64,000 nucleotides of DNA from Mycolicibacterium brumae (GTDB taxonomy: Bacteria > Actinomycetota > Actinomycetes > Mycobacteriales > Mycobacteriaceae), in NCBI RefSeq assembly GCF_025215495.1, contig NZ_CP104302.1, positions 2,542,001 through 2,606,000 on the forward strand, written 5' to 3'. Under the pieces are notes generated by a model, which searched no databases, had not been told where the DNA came from, and saw only the letters and a program-made list of their open reading frames with translations. Below are positions 28,307-36,841 of this stretch, in pieces. The position numbers and the translations under genes were made by a program. The stretch's first letter is position 1; the number at the start of each line of letters is the position of its first letter.

Positions 28307-29281
28307 ATGACACTGCGCATCGGGGTGCTGGGCGCGTCCCGCATCGCCGAGTCCGCGATCGTCGGGCCGGCCGAGGAACTGGGCCACCGGCTGGTGGCGG
28401 TGGCCGCCCGGGATCCCCGCCGGGCCGCGGCGTTCGCCGAGAAGTACGGCGTCGAGCGGGTGCTGGGCGGCTACGACGAGGTGATCGCCGATCCGGACGT
28501 CGACGTCGTCTACAACCCGCTGGCCAACGCGCTGCACGCGCTGTGGAACCTGGCCGCCGTCGCGGCCGGCAAGCCGGTGCTCAGCGAAAAGCCCTACGCC
28601 CGAAACGAATCCGAGGCCCGCGAGGTCGCCGAGGCGTCGGCGTTGGCCGGCGTTCCGGTCATCGAGGCGTTCCACTACCTGTACCACCCGGTCACCCGCC
28701 GGCTGTTGGAGCTGATCGGCGCCGGCGACCTTGGTGAACTGCGCGAGGTGACGGTGAGCATGGAGATGCCGGCGCCGACGGACGACGATCCGCGCTGGTC
28801 CTACGAACTGGCCGGCGGCGCGCTGATGGACCTCGGTTGCTACGGACTGCATTTCATCCGCCGGGTGGCCGCGCTGACCGGCGCCGAACCGGTGATCACC
28901 GCGGCCCGCGCCGTCGAGCGCTCCCCCGGCGTGGACGCCGACGCCACGGTTGAGCTGGCCGTCGGCGACGCGCGCGCGGTCAGTGTCAACAGCATGACCG
29001 CCGATGACTACCGGTTCGGCATCACCGTGGTCGGCAGCCGCGGCCGGGCGTTCGCCCACGACTTCATCCGGCCGAATCTCGACGACCGGGTCACCATCAC
29101 CACCGACACCGGGACCACCGTCGAGCGATTGGGAACGCGCAGTTCCTACAGCTATCAGCTGGAGGCCTTCGCCGCTCACGTCCAACACGGCGCGCCGCTG
29201 CCCGTCGACGGCGCGGACGCGGTCGCCAATATGGCGTTGGTCGACGCGGCCTACCGCGCCGCCGGCCTGCCGCCCCGCTGA
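28307..29281 (+). CDS. Gfo/Idh/MocA-family sugar dehydrogenase
   Basis: This 324-residue NAD(P)-binding oxidoreductase has IGVLGASRIAESAIVGPAEE, the catalytic-lysine motif VLSEKPYARNESEA and the GGALMDLGCYGLHFIRRVA segment, a pattern closer to xylose or glucose-fructose oxidoreductases than to IolG. It is the fourth gene of the operon, coupled to the IolE-like gene (2-bp gap). With the first dehydrogenase it suggests two successive or alternative oxidations of a sugar or cyclitol. Substrate unknown. Confidence 0.78.
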   Translation: MTLRIGVLGASRIAESAIVGPAEELGHRLVAVAARDPRRAAAFAEKYGVERVLGGYDEVIADPDVDVVYNPLANALHALWNLAAVAAGKPVLSEKPYARNESEAREVAEASALAGVPVIEAFHYLYHPVTRRLLELIGAGDLGELREVTVSMEMPAPTDDDPRWSYELAGGALMDLGCYGLHFIRRVAALTGAEPVITAARAVERSPGVDADATVELAVGDARAVSVNSMTADDYRFGITVVGSRGRAFAHDFIRPNLDDRVTITTDTGTTVERLGTRSSYSYQLEAFAAHVQHGAPLPVDGADAVANMALVDAAYRAAGLPPR

Positions 29282-29305
29282 CACCCATTGCAATAGGAGA
29301 AACCC

Positions 29306-30082
29306 ATGCACGACTTCGACCTCGCCGTCTGCGCCGAGATGGTGTTCACCGATCTCGACTTCCTCGATCGGGTGCGCCGCATCGACGAACTCGGCTTCGC
29401 GGTGGAGATCTGGAGCTTCGCCGACAAGGACCTGGAGGCGTTGGCCGCCACCGGGGCCGGGTTCTCCTCCATGACCGGCTACCTGCACGGCGACCTGTAT
29501 GACGCCGAGGGCGCCCGGGAAGTCGTCCGCACCGCCGCCGAGGCGGTGAAAGCGGCTGCGGTGCTGGGGGTTCCACGGCTGGTGGTGCATCCGGGCGAAC
29601 TGGTCGACGGGCAGGCGGCCCGCCCGCAGCGTCGCGCCACCGCCGAGATGTGGTTCGCCGCGCAACGTGGACTCGCCGAGCTCGGCGAGCTGGGCGCGGC
29701 CGCCGGCGTGACGTTCTGCCTGGAGAACCTCAACACCAAGCTCGACCACCCGGGAGTGCCGCTGGCCCGGGCCAAGGACACCCTGGCGCTCGTCGAGGCG
29801 GTCGGGCATCCGCACGTCAAGATGATGCTGGATCTGTATCACGCGCAGATCGGCGAGGGCGACCTGATCACCCTGGTCCGCCGCTGCGGCGACGCGATCG
29901 GCGAGGTCCAGGTGGCCGATGTGCCCGGGCGCTGCGAGCCCGGCACCGGCGAGATCCACTACCCGGCGATCGCGCAGGCGCTGCGCGCGGCGGGCTACCG
30001 CGGGACCGTCGGGATGGAGGCGTTCGCCGCCGGCGACAGCGTCACCGCGCTCAAGGCGTTCCGCGCCGCGTTCAACGGCTGA
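29306..30082 (+). CDS. Hydroxypyruvate-isomerase-like TIM-barrel protein
   Basis: This 258-residue protein carries the Hyi-type metal site: FCLENLNTKLDH, KMMLDLYHAQIGEGD, EVQVADVPGRCEPGTGEIHY and GTVGMEAFAAGDS. Hyi proteins interconvert hydroxypyruvate and tartronate semialdehyde, but close relatives act as sugar epimerases or isomerases in polyol clusters. It is the last gene of the LacI-controlled operon and is convergent with the transporter ATPase gene (12-bp gap, no clear terminator). AGGAGA lies upstream of the ATG. Confidence 0.75.
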   Translation: MHDFDLAVCAEMVFTDLDFLDRVRRIDELGFAVEIWSFADKDLEALAATGAGFSSMTGYLHGDLYDAEGAREVVRTAAEAVKAAAVLGVPRLVVHPGELVDGQAARPQRRATAEMWFAAQRGLAELGELGAAAGVTFCLENLNTKLDHPGVPLARAKDTLALVEAVGHPHVKMMLDLYHAQIGEGDLITLVRRCGDAIGEVQVADVPGRCEPGTGEIHYPAIAQALRAAGYRGTVGMEAFAAGDSVTALKAFRAAFNG

Positions 30083-30094
30083 GCACGCGCCGGG

Positions 30095-30913
30095 CTATTT
30101 GCGGCCCAGCTCGTGCGACAGCGCCTCCAGTTCGTCGCCGCCGGCCATCTGCTGGGTGAGCGCCTCCAGCGTGATCTCGTCGTAAGTGCAGTCCAGCTTC
30201 TGCCGGCCTCGGTTGAGCAGCACGAAGTGGTCACCGACCATGTGCGCGTGGTGCGGGTTGTGCGTGATGAAGATGACGCCGAAACCCTGCTCCTTGGCGG
30301 CGGTGATGTAGCGCAGCACCATGCCGGACTGTTTGACGCCGAGCGCGGCGGTGGGCTCGTCGAGAATCAGCACCCGGGCCCCGAAGAACACCGCCCGCGC
30401 GATCGCCACGCACTGGCGCTGGCCGCCGGACAACGAGCCGATCGGCGCGTCCACGTCGGGCAGGTCGATGCCCATCTTGTGCAGTTCGGTGATGGTCGTC
30501 GCGCGCATCCCGTTGATGTCCAGCGACCACGGGAACGACGCCTTGCGCAACTCGTTGCCGAGGAAGAAGTTGCGCCACACCGGCATCAGCGGGACCACGG
30601 CGAGGTCCTGGTACACCGTGGCGATGCCCTTGTTCAGCGCGTCCTTGGGCGATTCGAAGACCGTCGGCACGCCGTCGACGAGCACTTCGCCCTCACTCGG
30701 CTTGTGCAGCCCGGCGATGATCTTGATCAAGGTGGATTTGCCGGCGCCGTTGTCGCCGAGCACGCCGGTGACCTGGCCGGCGCCGACGCGCAGGTTGATG
30801 TCCTTGAGCGCGATGATGTTTCCGTAGCTCTTGCCCGCATTGCGCAGTTCGATCAGCGGCGCGTCCCCGCCGGCTGCGGCGTCGGCGGTGGGGGCCTGCT
30901 CGGTGGTGGTCAT
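30095..30913 (-). CDS. Sugar ABC transporter ATP-binding protein
   Basis: This 272-residue single-domain ATPase has Walker [14 protein letters not shown], signature [14 protein letters not shown], Walker B VLILDEP and the H-loop [10 protein letters not shown]. It is half the size of the tandem RbsA type and resembles FrcA-type ATPases. It energises the import system whose permease and lipoprotein lie upstream on the same strand. Probable substrate is inositol or another polyol, from the surrounding catabolic genes. Confidence 0.92.
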   Translation of the reverse strand: MTTTEQAPTADAAAGGDAPLIELRNAGKSYGNIIALKDINLRVGAGQVTGVLGDNGAGKSTLIKIIAGLHKPSEGEVLVDGVPTVFESPKDALNKGIATVYQDLAVVPLMPVWRNFFLGNELRKASFPWSLDINGMRATTITELHKMGIDLPDVDAPIGSLSGGQRQCVAIARAVFFGARVLILDEPTAALGVKQSGMVLRYITAAKEQGFGVIFITHNPHHAHMVGDHFVLLNRGRQKLDCTYDEITLEALTQQMAGGDELEALSHELGRK

Positions 30914-30923
30914 GCGCCGACTC

Positions 30924-31982
30924 CTATCGCTTGGCCGCGTAGTTGCGGAAGGCGTTGTTGGCGATGACCGCGAACAGCAGCATCGCGCCGAGGAAGAACT
31001 TGAACCAGTCCGGGTTCCACCCGGCGTAGACGATGCCCTGGTTGGTCATGCCGAAAATGAACGCGCCGATCAGCGTTCCGATCGCGGTGCCGTAGCCGCC
31101 GGTGAGCAGGCAGCCGCCGATGACTGCGGCGATGATGTAGAAGAACTCGTTGCCCACACCCTGGCCGGACTGAATCGTGTTGAACGAGAACAACAGATGC
31201 ATGCCGACGAACCAGGCGCAGAACCCCACGACCATGAACAGGCCGATCTTGACCTTGGTCACCGGGACGCCGACGGCGCGGGCGCTGTCCTGGTTGCCGC
31301 CGACGGCGAAGATCCAGTTGCCGATTCGGGTGTGGAACAGCACGTAGGTGGCGATGGCGACGAACAGGATCCACCACAGCACGGTGACCTTCACCCCGAC
31401 CGGGCCGAGCGGGATGGTGGAGGCGAACACCGCCTTGCCGGAGTCGAAGCCCTCCATATCCGACACGCTCGGCGTGGCGACCTGGCCGGAGATCAGTTTG
31501 GTGACCGCGAGATTCGCGCCGGCAAGCATGAAGAAGGTGCTCAGCGTGATCAGGAACGACGGGATCTTGGTGCGCATCACCATGTATCCGTTGAAGGCCC
31601 CGACGGCCAGCGAGACGATCAGCGCCAGCGCCGCCCCCACCCACAGATTGAGGTGCAGGTTGTAGGCCAGCATCGAGGCGGCCAGCGAGCTGGTGGTGAC
31701 CGCGACGCCGGCGGACAGGTCGAACTCGCCGCCGATCATCAGCAGGCCCACCCCGACGGCCATGATGCCGATGGTGGAGCTGGCGTAGAGCACGGTGGCG
31801 ATGGCGTCCGGCGAGCGGAACGGCGGCGCGACCGCCAGGAACAGCAGCAGGATGGCCAGTGCGCCGACCAGCGCGCCCATCTCCGGGCGAATCAGCAAGC
31901 GCTGCAGCTTGTTCTGTTCTTTGACGCGTTCGTCGTGGACGACCTTGCGGTCGGCCAGCGCGGCTTCGGCCTCGGCAGTCAT
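30924..31982 (-). CDS. Sugar ABC transporter permease (RbsC/FrcC family)
   Basis: This 352-residue permease has about eight to ten membrane segments and typical RbsC-family stretches ([60 protein letters not shown]). A charged N-terminal cytoplasmic region ([20 protein letters not shown]) precedes the first helix. It lies between the lipoprotein (25-bp gap) and ATPase (10-bp gap) genes in the order lipoprotein-permease-ATPase, a standard carbohydrate importer operon. Confidence 0.93.
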   Translation of the reverse strand: MTAEAEAALADRKVVHDERVKEQNKLQRLLIRPEMGALVGALAILLLFLAVAPPFRSPDAIATVLYASSTIGIMAVGVGLLMIGGEFDLSAGVAVTTSSLAASMLAYNLHLNLWVGAALALIVSLAVGAFNGYMVMRTKIPSFLITLSTFFMLAGANLAVTKLISGQVATPSVSDMEGFDSGKAVFASTIPLGPVGVKVTVLWWILFVAIATYVLFHTRIGNWIFAVGGNQDSARAVGVPVTKVKIGLFMVVGFCAWFVGMHLLFSFNTIQSGQGVGNEFFYIIAAVIGGCLLTGGYGTAIGTLIGAFIFGMTNQGIVYAGWNPDWFKFFLGAMLLFAVIANNAFRNYAAKR

Positions 31983-32007
31983 CTGTTGGGTCTCCGTTCT
32001 TCGGCGA

Positions 32008-33027
32008 TCAGCGGGTGCCGGCGCGCGCGTACTCGGCGACCGCGTCGATGTTGGAACTGTCGATGAACTGCGGACCGGTCAGCGTGGGCTGGTTTCCGCC
32101 GATGACGTTGCGGTTGTTGAGGTACAGCCACAGCGAGTCGACGGCCAGGTAACCCTGCAGGAACGGCTGCTGGTCCACGGCCCACTGCACCGAGCCGTCC
32201 TCGATGGCGTCGACGAGCTGGGCGTTGGTGTCGAAGGTGGCGACCTTGGCGTCGCTGCCGGCGTTGCGCACCGAGGTGACCGCGGTCAGCGCGAACGGGG
32301 CGCCCAGGGTCAGCACGTGGTCGATCCCGCGGTCCTGCTGCAGTTTCGCGGTGATCGTCGACTCGACCGACGGCATGTCCTTGCCGTTGACGTTGAGCGT
32401 CTCGGTTGCCGGGAAGGTGTTCTGCACGCCGCGGCAGCGGGCCTCCAGGTCGACGTGGCCCTGTTCCTGGATGACGCAGATGATCTTCTTGGCGCCGTCG
32501 GCCTGCAGTCGGCGGCCGGCCTCCTGGCCGGCGATGTAACCGTCCTGGCCGAAGTACTCCAGCACGCCCATGTCCCGCCAGGCGTCCTGCCCGGCGTTAA
32601 AGGCCACCACCGGGATGCCCTTGGCGGTGGCGTTGCTGACCGCGGGCTTCATGGCGTCCGGCTTGGCCAGCGTGACGGCGATGCCGGCCACCCCACTGTC
32701 GACCATGGACTGCACATGGTTGGCCTGGTTGGGCGCTTCCGGATCCGAGGAGTACAGCAGCTCGATGTTGTCCTTCTTGGCGGCGGTCTCCGCGCCCTTG
32801 CGAACCAGGTCCCAGAACGAGTCGCCGGGCGCCTCATGGGTGATCATCGCGATCTTGACCCGCGGGGTGTCCGCCGTGCCGGCGCCCATCCCGTCGCCGC
32901 CGGTGTCGCGGGGCTTGCCGCCGGTCGCCGAACAGGCCGCCAGCCCGACGGTCAGCGTGGCCACCGCGGCGATCACCGACCATTTCCCCACACCGCGCCG
33001 CGCCGCACTGCTCCGCTGATCTGACAT
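32008..33027 (-). CDS. Sugar-binding lipoprotein of ABC transporter
   Basis: This 339-residue periplasmic-binding-protein family member (ribose/inositol type) has an N-terminal lipobox TVGLAAC with Cys32 as the lipidated residue. The two lobes show VKIAMITHEAPGDSFWDLVRK, GVAGIAVTLAKPDAM, PVVAFNAGQD and AVDQQPFLQGYLAVDSLWLY (each shown in part). The start at ATG 33027 has GAGGAG just upstream; an ATG further up lacks one. It is the first gene of the transporter operon, driven by a promoter that shares a 17-bp block with the iolC promoter. Confidence 0.92.
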   Translation of the reverse strand: MSDQRSSAARRGVGKWSVIAAVATLTVGLAACSATGGKPRDTGGDGMGAGTADTPRVKIAMITHEAPGDSFWDLVRKGAETAAKKDNIELLYSSDPEAPNQANHVQSMVDSGVAGIAVTLAKPDAMKPAVSNATAKGIPVVAFNAGQDAWRDMGVLEYFGQDGYIAGQEAGRRLQADGAKKIICVIQEQGHVDLEARCRGVQNTFPATETLNVNGKDMPSVESTITAKLQQDRGIDHVLTLGAPFALTAVTSVRNAGSDAKVATFDTNAQLVDAIEDGSVQWAVDQQPFLQGYLAVDSLWLYLNNRNVIGGNQPTLTGPQFIDSSNIDAVAEYARAGTR

Positions 33028-33096
33028 CGCCACTCCTCGTCGCCGGCTACCGCCACTCACCTACTCGGTGACATGATGTAACGCGCCTCACACCGA

Positions 33097-33121
33097 GATG
33101 TCAATAGTTTGTCCAGACATT
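33097..33121 (-). promoter_or_regulatory. Operator and promoter block of the transporter operon
   Basis: Read on the minus strand this holds ATGTC-TG-GACAA followed by ACTATTGACATC. The 17-bp stretch GACAAACTATTGACATC is identical to that in front of iolC, in the same orientation to transcription. TTGACA can serve as -35, with TTACAT 17 bp downstream as -10. The palindrome is of GntR/HutC type, and a GntR gene lies next door. Confidence 0.65.
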
Positions 33122-33150
33122 AGGACTTGTGACCCGCCTGCATCCGACGC

Positions 33151-33204
33151 GGTAGGCCCGCTGCGCAAAGCCTCCGCAGGCTCCGGCTTTGCTTGCGACC
33201 TACC
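33151..33204 (-). terminator. Two-stem hairpin at the end of the GntR gene
   Basis: An outer stem GGTAGG/CCTACC (33151-33156 with 33199-33204) and an inner stem GCAAAGCC/GGCTTTGC (33165-33172 with 33185-33192) enclose the GntR stop codon region. No U-tract follows, as is common for mycobacterial terminators. It probably separates the GntR gene from the transporter promoter. Confidence 0.5.
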
Positions 33205-33976
33205 GGTTGAACAAGGTGGTGTCGAAGTAGTACCGGGACGCGCGGTAGCAGTGCGAGCCGAACTCGACCGCCCGACCGGAATCGTCGAAGGCCGTGCGGG
33301 CCATGGTCAACAACGGCGCCCCGGCCCGTTCGCCGAGCAGTTTCGCCTCCGGCTTGGTGGCGCTGCGGGCGCCGATCCGCTGTCGCGCCAGCCGGATGTT
33401 CACCCCGCGGGACCGCAACGACTGATAGAGCCCCGCGGACTCCAGCTCGTCGGCGTCCGGAGCGATCTCTACCGGCAGATAGTTGGCCATCAACGCCAGC
33501 GGCTCGCCCTCGGCCCGGCGCAGCCGACGGATGGCCACCACTTCGCGGTCGGCGCCCAGATTCAGTTCGGCGGCCACGTCGTCGTCGGCGTTACAGACCC
33601 GGTACTCCAGCAGGTCGGTGGTCGGCGATTTGCCGGTTCTGGCCAGATCGTCGAACAGACTGGTCAGCTCCACCCGGCGGTGCACCGGATTCTGCACCAC
33701 CTGGGTCCCGACGCCGCGCTTGCGGACCAGCAGGCCCTTGTCCACGACTTCCTGGATGGCCCGCCGGGTGGTCGGCCGGGACAGCGACAGCCGCTTGGCC
33801 AGCGCCAGCTCGTTCTCGAAGCGATCCCCCGGGGCCAGCTCACCGGTCCGGATCGCGCCCTCAATCGCTTGTGCCAGTTGGTAATACAGCGGCACCGGAC
33901 TGGACCGGTCGAGTTCAACCGAGAGGTTCACCGACGACTCCGATCGCGACGAAAGCAGAGACAAAGCGGGCATCAT
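33200..33976 (-). CDS. GntR-family (HutC subfamily) transcriptional regulator of inositol genes
   Basis: This 258-residue regulator has an N-terminal winged helix (VPLYYQLAQAIEGAIRTGEL, then FENELALAKRLSLSRPTTRR) and a C-terminal UTRA effector domain (TDLLEYRVCNADDDVAAELN ... GSHCYRASRYYFDTTLF). It is divergent from iolC. Start ATG 33976 (or 33973) follows GGGG. Operator-like palindromes TTGTC-N2-GACAA sit in front of iolC and the transporter operon, making this the likely inositol-responsive repressor, a role played by IolR in other actinobacteria. Confidence 0.85.
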   Translation of the reverse strand: MMPALSLLSSRSESSVNLSVELDRSSPVPLYYQLAQAIEGAIRTGELAPGDRFENELALAKRLSLSRPTTRRAIQEVVDKGLLVRKRGVGTQVVQNPVHRRVELTSLFDDLARTGKSPTTDLLEYRVCNADDDVAAELNLGADREVVAIRRLRRAEGEPLALMANYLPVEIAPDADELESAGLYQSLRSRGVNIRLARQRIGARSATKPEAKLLGERAGAPLLTMARTAFDDSGRAVEFGSHCYRASRYYFDTTLFNR

Positions 33977-34003
33977 GTTACCCCACAAAGAGCTTAAGAC
34001 CGA

Positions 34004-34027
34004 TTGTCCTGACAAACTATTGACATC
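34004..34027 (+). promoter_or_regulatory. Operator and promoter block of the iolC operon
   Basis: The perfect palindrome TTGTC-CT-GACAA (34004-34015) is followed by ACTATTGACATC; TTGACA (34020-34025) can act as -35. It lies in the 104-bp gap between the GntR gene and iolC and shares GACAAACTATTGACATC with the transporter promoter. The palindrome overlaps the upstream edge of the promoter and could regulate both divergent genes. Confidence 0.65.
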
Positions 34028-34080
34028 GGTGATTGCGCGGGGCAAGGTTTCGACAAGACCCAGCCACGCAGGAGACAACC

Positions 34081-35061
34081 GTGCCCACAAACCCGTCACT
34101 CGACGCGCTTGCCATCGGCCGGTGCGGCGTCGACGTCTATCCGCTGCAGACCGGAGTCGGACTCGAAGAGGTCGAATCCTTCGGCAAGTTCCTCGGCGGC
34201 AGCGCCGCCAATGTCGCGGTGGCCGCCGCCCGGCTCGGCAACCGGACCGGGTTGATCTCCGGTGTCGGCGGCGACCCGTTCGGCCGCTATGTGCGCGCCG
34301 AACTGGCCCGGCTCGGGGTGGACAACTCCGCGGTGCACATCTACCCGGAGCTGCCCACCCCGGTCACCTTCTGCGAGATCTTCCCGCCGGACGACTTCCC
34401 GCTGTACTTCTACCGCCGACCGGTGGCCCCGGACCTGCAGGTGCGCCCCGATCAGATCGACGCCGACGCGGTGCGCTCGACGCGGCTGTTCTGGGCGACC
34501 GTCACCGGCCTGTCCGAAGAACCCAGTCGCGCCGCCCATTTCGCCGCCTGGGAGGCCCGCAATGCCGACGGCCGCGCTCCCCTGACCGTCCTCGACCTTG
34601 ACTACCGACCGATGTTCTGGGACTCCCCCGCCGCGGCCACCGAGCAGATCCAGCGCGCCCTGACCCAGGTCACCGTGGCCGTCGGCAACCGCGAGGAATG
34701 CGAGGTCGCCGTCGGCGAGCGGCATCCCAGTCGGGCCGCCGACGCGCTGCTGGACCTGGGCGTGGAGTTGGCAATCGTCAAGCAGGGCCCCCGCGGCGTG
34801 CTGGGCAAGACCCGGCGCAGCTCCGTCACGGTCCCGCCGAACCTGGTCGACGTCGTCAACGGCCTCGGCGCGGGCGACGCCTTCGGCGGCAGCCTGATCC
34901 ACGGCCTGCTGCACGGCTGGCCGCTGGAGAAGACGCTGCGCTACGCCAACGCCGCCGGCGCCATCGTGGCCTCCCGGCTGGAGTGCTCGACGGCGATGCC
35001 GACCGCGGCCGAGGTCGCCGAGCTGGCCGACCGCAGCGCCGAGGAGGCCGTCAATGTCTGA
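34081..35061 (+). CDS. iolC: 5-dehydro-2-deoxygluconokinase
   Basis: This 326-residue PfkB-family kinase phosphorylates 5-keto-2-deoxygluconate in inositol catabolism. It has the GG motif FGKFLGGSAANVAVAAARLG, a YFYRRPVAPDL substrate segment, LDYRPMFW characteristic of IolC and the catalytic NGLGAGDAFGGSL. The start GTG 34081 has AGGAGA upstream. It overlaps the next gene by 8 bp. It is the first gene of the iolC-aldolase-iolB-iolD-iolE operon. Confidence 0.93.
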   Translation: MPTNPSLDALAIGRCGVDVYPLQTGVGLEEVESFGKFLGGSAANVAVAAARLGNRTGLISGVGGDPFGRYVRAELARLGVDNSAVHIYPELPTPVTFCEIFPPDDFPLYFYRRPVAPDLQVRPDQIDADAVRSTRLFWATVTGLSEEPSRAAHFAAWEARNADGRAPLTVLDLDYRPMFWDSPAAATEQIQRALTQVTVAVGNREECEVAVGERHPSRAADALLDLGVELAIVKQGPRGVLGKTRRSSVTVPPNLVDVVNGLGAGDAFGGSLIHGLLHGWPLEKTLRYANAAGAIVASRLECSTAMPTAAEVAELADRSAEEAVNV

Positions 35062-35950
35062 GTCGACCGACCTCGCCCCGCGCTGCCGCAGCTACGCCGA
35101 TATCACCGAACTGCGCGCCACCAACCCGGCCGCCATCGCGGCGGCCTGGGACGCCCGCACCACCCGGCCCACCGTGCGCGGCGACGGCCAGCTCATGATC
35201 GTCGCCGCCGACCATCCGGCCCGCGGCGCGCTGGCCGCCGGATCCCGGCCCACCGCCATGAACAGCCGGATCGAGCTGCTGGACCGGCTGCGCACCGCGC
35301 TGGCCGATCCGGGCGTCGACGGGGTGCTGGCCACCGCCGACATCCTCGACGACCTGCTGTTGCTGGGCGCGCTGGAGGACAAGGTGGTGTTCTCCTCGCT
35401 GAACCGCGGCGGGCTGGCCGGTGCGAGCTTCGAGCTCGACGACCGGATGACCGCGGCGACCGCGGCCGCGACCGCCGCCGCCCATCTCAACGGCGGCAAG
35501 ATGCTGGTCCGGATCGACCTGGAGGACCCGGGCACCGTCGCGACCATGGCCGCATGCGCCCAGGCCGTCGACGAGCTGGCCGCGCACGGCCTGATCGCCA
35601 TGCTGGAGCCGTTCCTGTCCAACCGGATCGACGGCAAGGTGCGCAACGACCTGTCCCCCGACGCGGTGATCAAGAGCGTGCACATCGTCCAGGGCCTCGG
35701 CGCGACGTCGGCCTACACCTGGATGAAACTCCCGGTCGTCGACGAGATGGAGCGGGTGATGGAGTCCACCACCCTGCCCACCCTGCTGCTCGGCGGCGAC
35801 CCCGCCGACCCCGACGAGGCGATGGCCGGATGGCAGCGCGCGCTGACCCTGCCCGCCGTCCGCGGCCTGATCGTCGGCCGCACCCTGCTCTACCCGCCCG
35901 ACGACGACGTCGCCGCCGCGGTCGCCAACGCGGTGGCGATGGTGCGCTGA
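35054..35950 (+). CDS. Cgl0159-like aldolase, probable 2-deoxy-5-keto-gluconate 6-phosphate aldolase (IolJ role)
   Basis: This 298-residue TIM-barrel protein is related to the DeoC/LacD aldolases found in actinobacterial iol operons. Segments include LMIVAADHPARGAL, GGKMLVRIDLEDPGT, IAMLEPFLSN and a possible Schiff-base lysine in DAVIKSVHIVQGLG or AYTWMKLPVVDEME. Its place between iolC and iolB suggests that it splits the IolC product into dihydroxyacetone phosphate and malonate semialdehyde. The family is sure; the reaction is inferred from context. Confidence 0.78.
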   Translation: MSESTDLAPRCRSYADITELRATNPAAIAAAWDARTTRPTVRGDGQLMIVAADHPARGALAAGSRPTAMNSRIELLDRLRTALADPGVDGVLATADILDDLLLLGALEDKVVFSSLNRGGLAGASFELDDRMTAATAAATAAAHLNGGKMLVRIDLEDPGTVATMAACAQAVDELAAHGLIAMLEPFLSNRIDGKVRNDLSPDAVIKSVHIVQGLGATSAYTWMKLPVVDEMERVMESTTLPTLLLGGDPADPDEAMAGWQRALTLPAVRGLIVGRTLLYPPDDDVAAAVANAVAMVR

Positions 35951-36810
35951 TGAACAGCGAGCTCTACGTCCCGGCGGGCAGTGCGCAGGCGCCCCACACG
36001 GTGAACGTGACCCCGGAGTCGGCGGGCTGGGCCGAGTCCAGTCTGCAGGTGGTCGACCTCGGCGACGGCGGTGAGATCCCGCTGGACACCGGCGGCGACG
36101 AGGTGATGATCCTGCCGCTGGCCGGTGGCGGTGAAATCACTTGCGGTGGTGAGTCGTTCACGCTGACGCCACGCTCCTCGGTGTTTGACGGGCCCGCCGA
36201 TATGCTCTACCTCGGCATCGGTCAGAGCTACACGCTGAAAGGGTTCGGACGGATCGCGATCTGCGGCGCCCGCGCCACGCGATCATTCCCGAACCGCCGG
36301 GTGGCGGCCGCCGACGTGTCCGTCGAGCTGCGCGGCGCCGGCAACTGCAGCCGGCAGGTGCACAACTTCGGCACCGCCACCACCTTCGAAGCGGACTCGC
36401 TGATCGCCTGCGAGGTCATCACCCCCGGCGGCAACTGGTCGAGCTACCCCGCCCACAAGCACGACGAGAACACCGCTGACGAGACCCAGCTGGAAGAGAT
36501 CTACTACTTCGAGATCGCCGACAGCCCCGCCGGCACACCGGGATTCGGCTACCACCGGGTCTACGGCACTCCGGAGCGCCCGATCGAGGTGCTTGAGGAG
36601 GTGCGCAGCGGAGACGTGGTGCTGGTGCCGCACGGTTACCACGGGCCGTCGATCGCCGCGCCGGGCCACCACATGTACTACCTGAACGTGATGGCCGGCT
36701 CCGGCCCGGAGCGCGCCTGGCTGATCTGCGACGATCCGAACCACACCTGGCTGCGTGGCAGCTGGGAGCACCAGGACATCGATCCCCGACTGCCGTTCGG
36801 CGACCGTTAA
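35950..36810 (+). CDS. iolB: 5-deoxy-glucuronate isomerase
   Basis: This 286-residue bicupin converts 5-deoxyglucuronate to 5-keto-2-deoxygluconate. The metal-binding motif is SYPAHKHDE, with EEIYYFEI and later VPHGYHGPSIAAPGHHMYYL. The start ATG 35950 overlaps the preceding stop (TGATG). It lies directly before iolD, as usual in actinobacterial iol clusters. Confidence 0.94.
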   Translation: MNSELYVPAGSAQAPHTVNVTPESAGWAESSLQVVDLGDGGEIPLDTGGDEVMILPLAGGGEITCGGESFTLTPRSSVFDGPADMLYLGIGQSYTLKGFGRIAICGARATRSFPNRRVAAADVSVELRGAGNCSRQVHNFGTATTFEADSLIACEVITPGGNWSSYPAHKHDENTADETQLEEIYYFEIADSPAGTPGFGYHRVYGTPERPIEVLEEVRSGDVVLVPHGYHGPSIAAPGHHMYYLNVMAGSGPERAWLICDDPNHTWLRGSWEHQDIDPRLPFGDR

Positions 36811-36841
36811 CCGAGCACTGACACCCAACGAGGAGCACGAC

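Noticed and set aside
28301..29959. 552-codon minus-strand frame opposite the dehydrogenase and isomerase genes
   Set aside because: Same reason; both sense genes have intact family motifs and ribosome sites.
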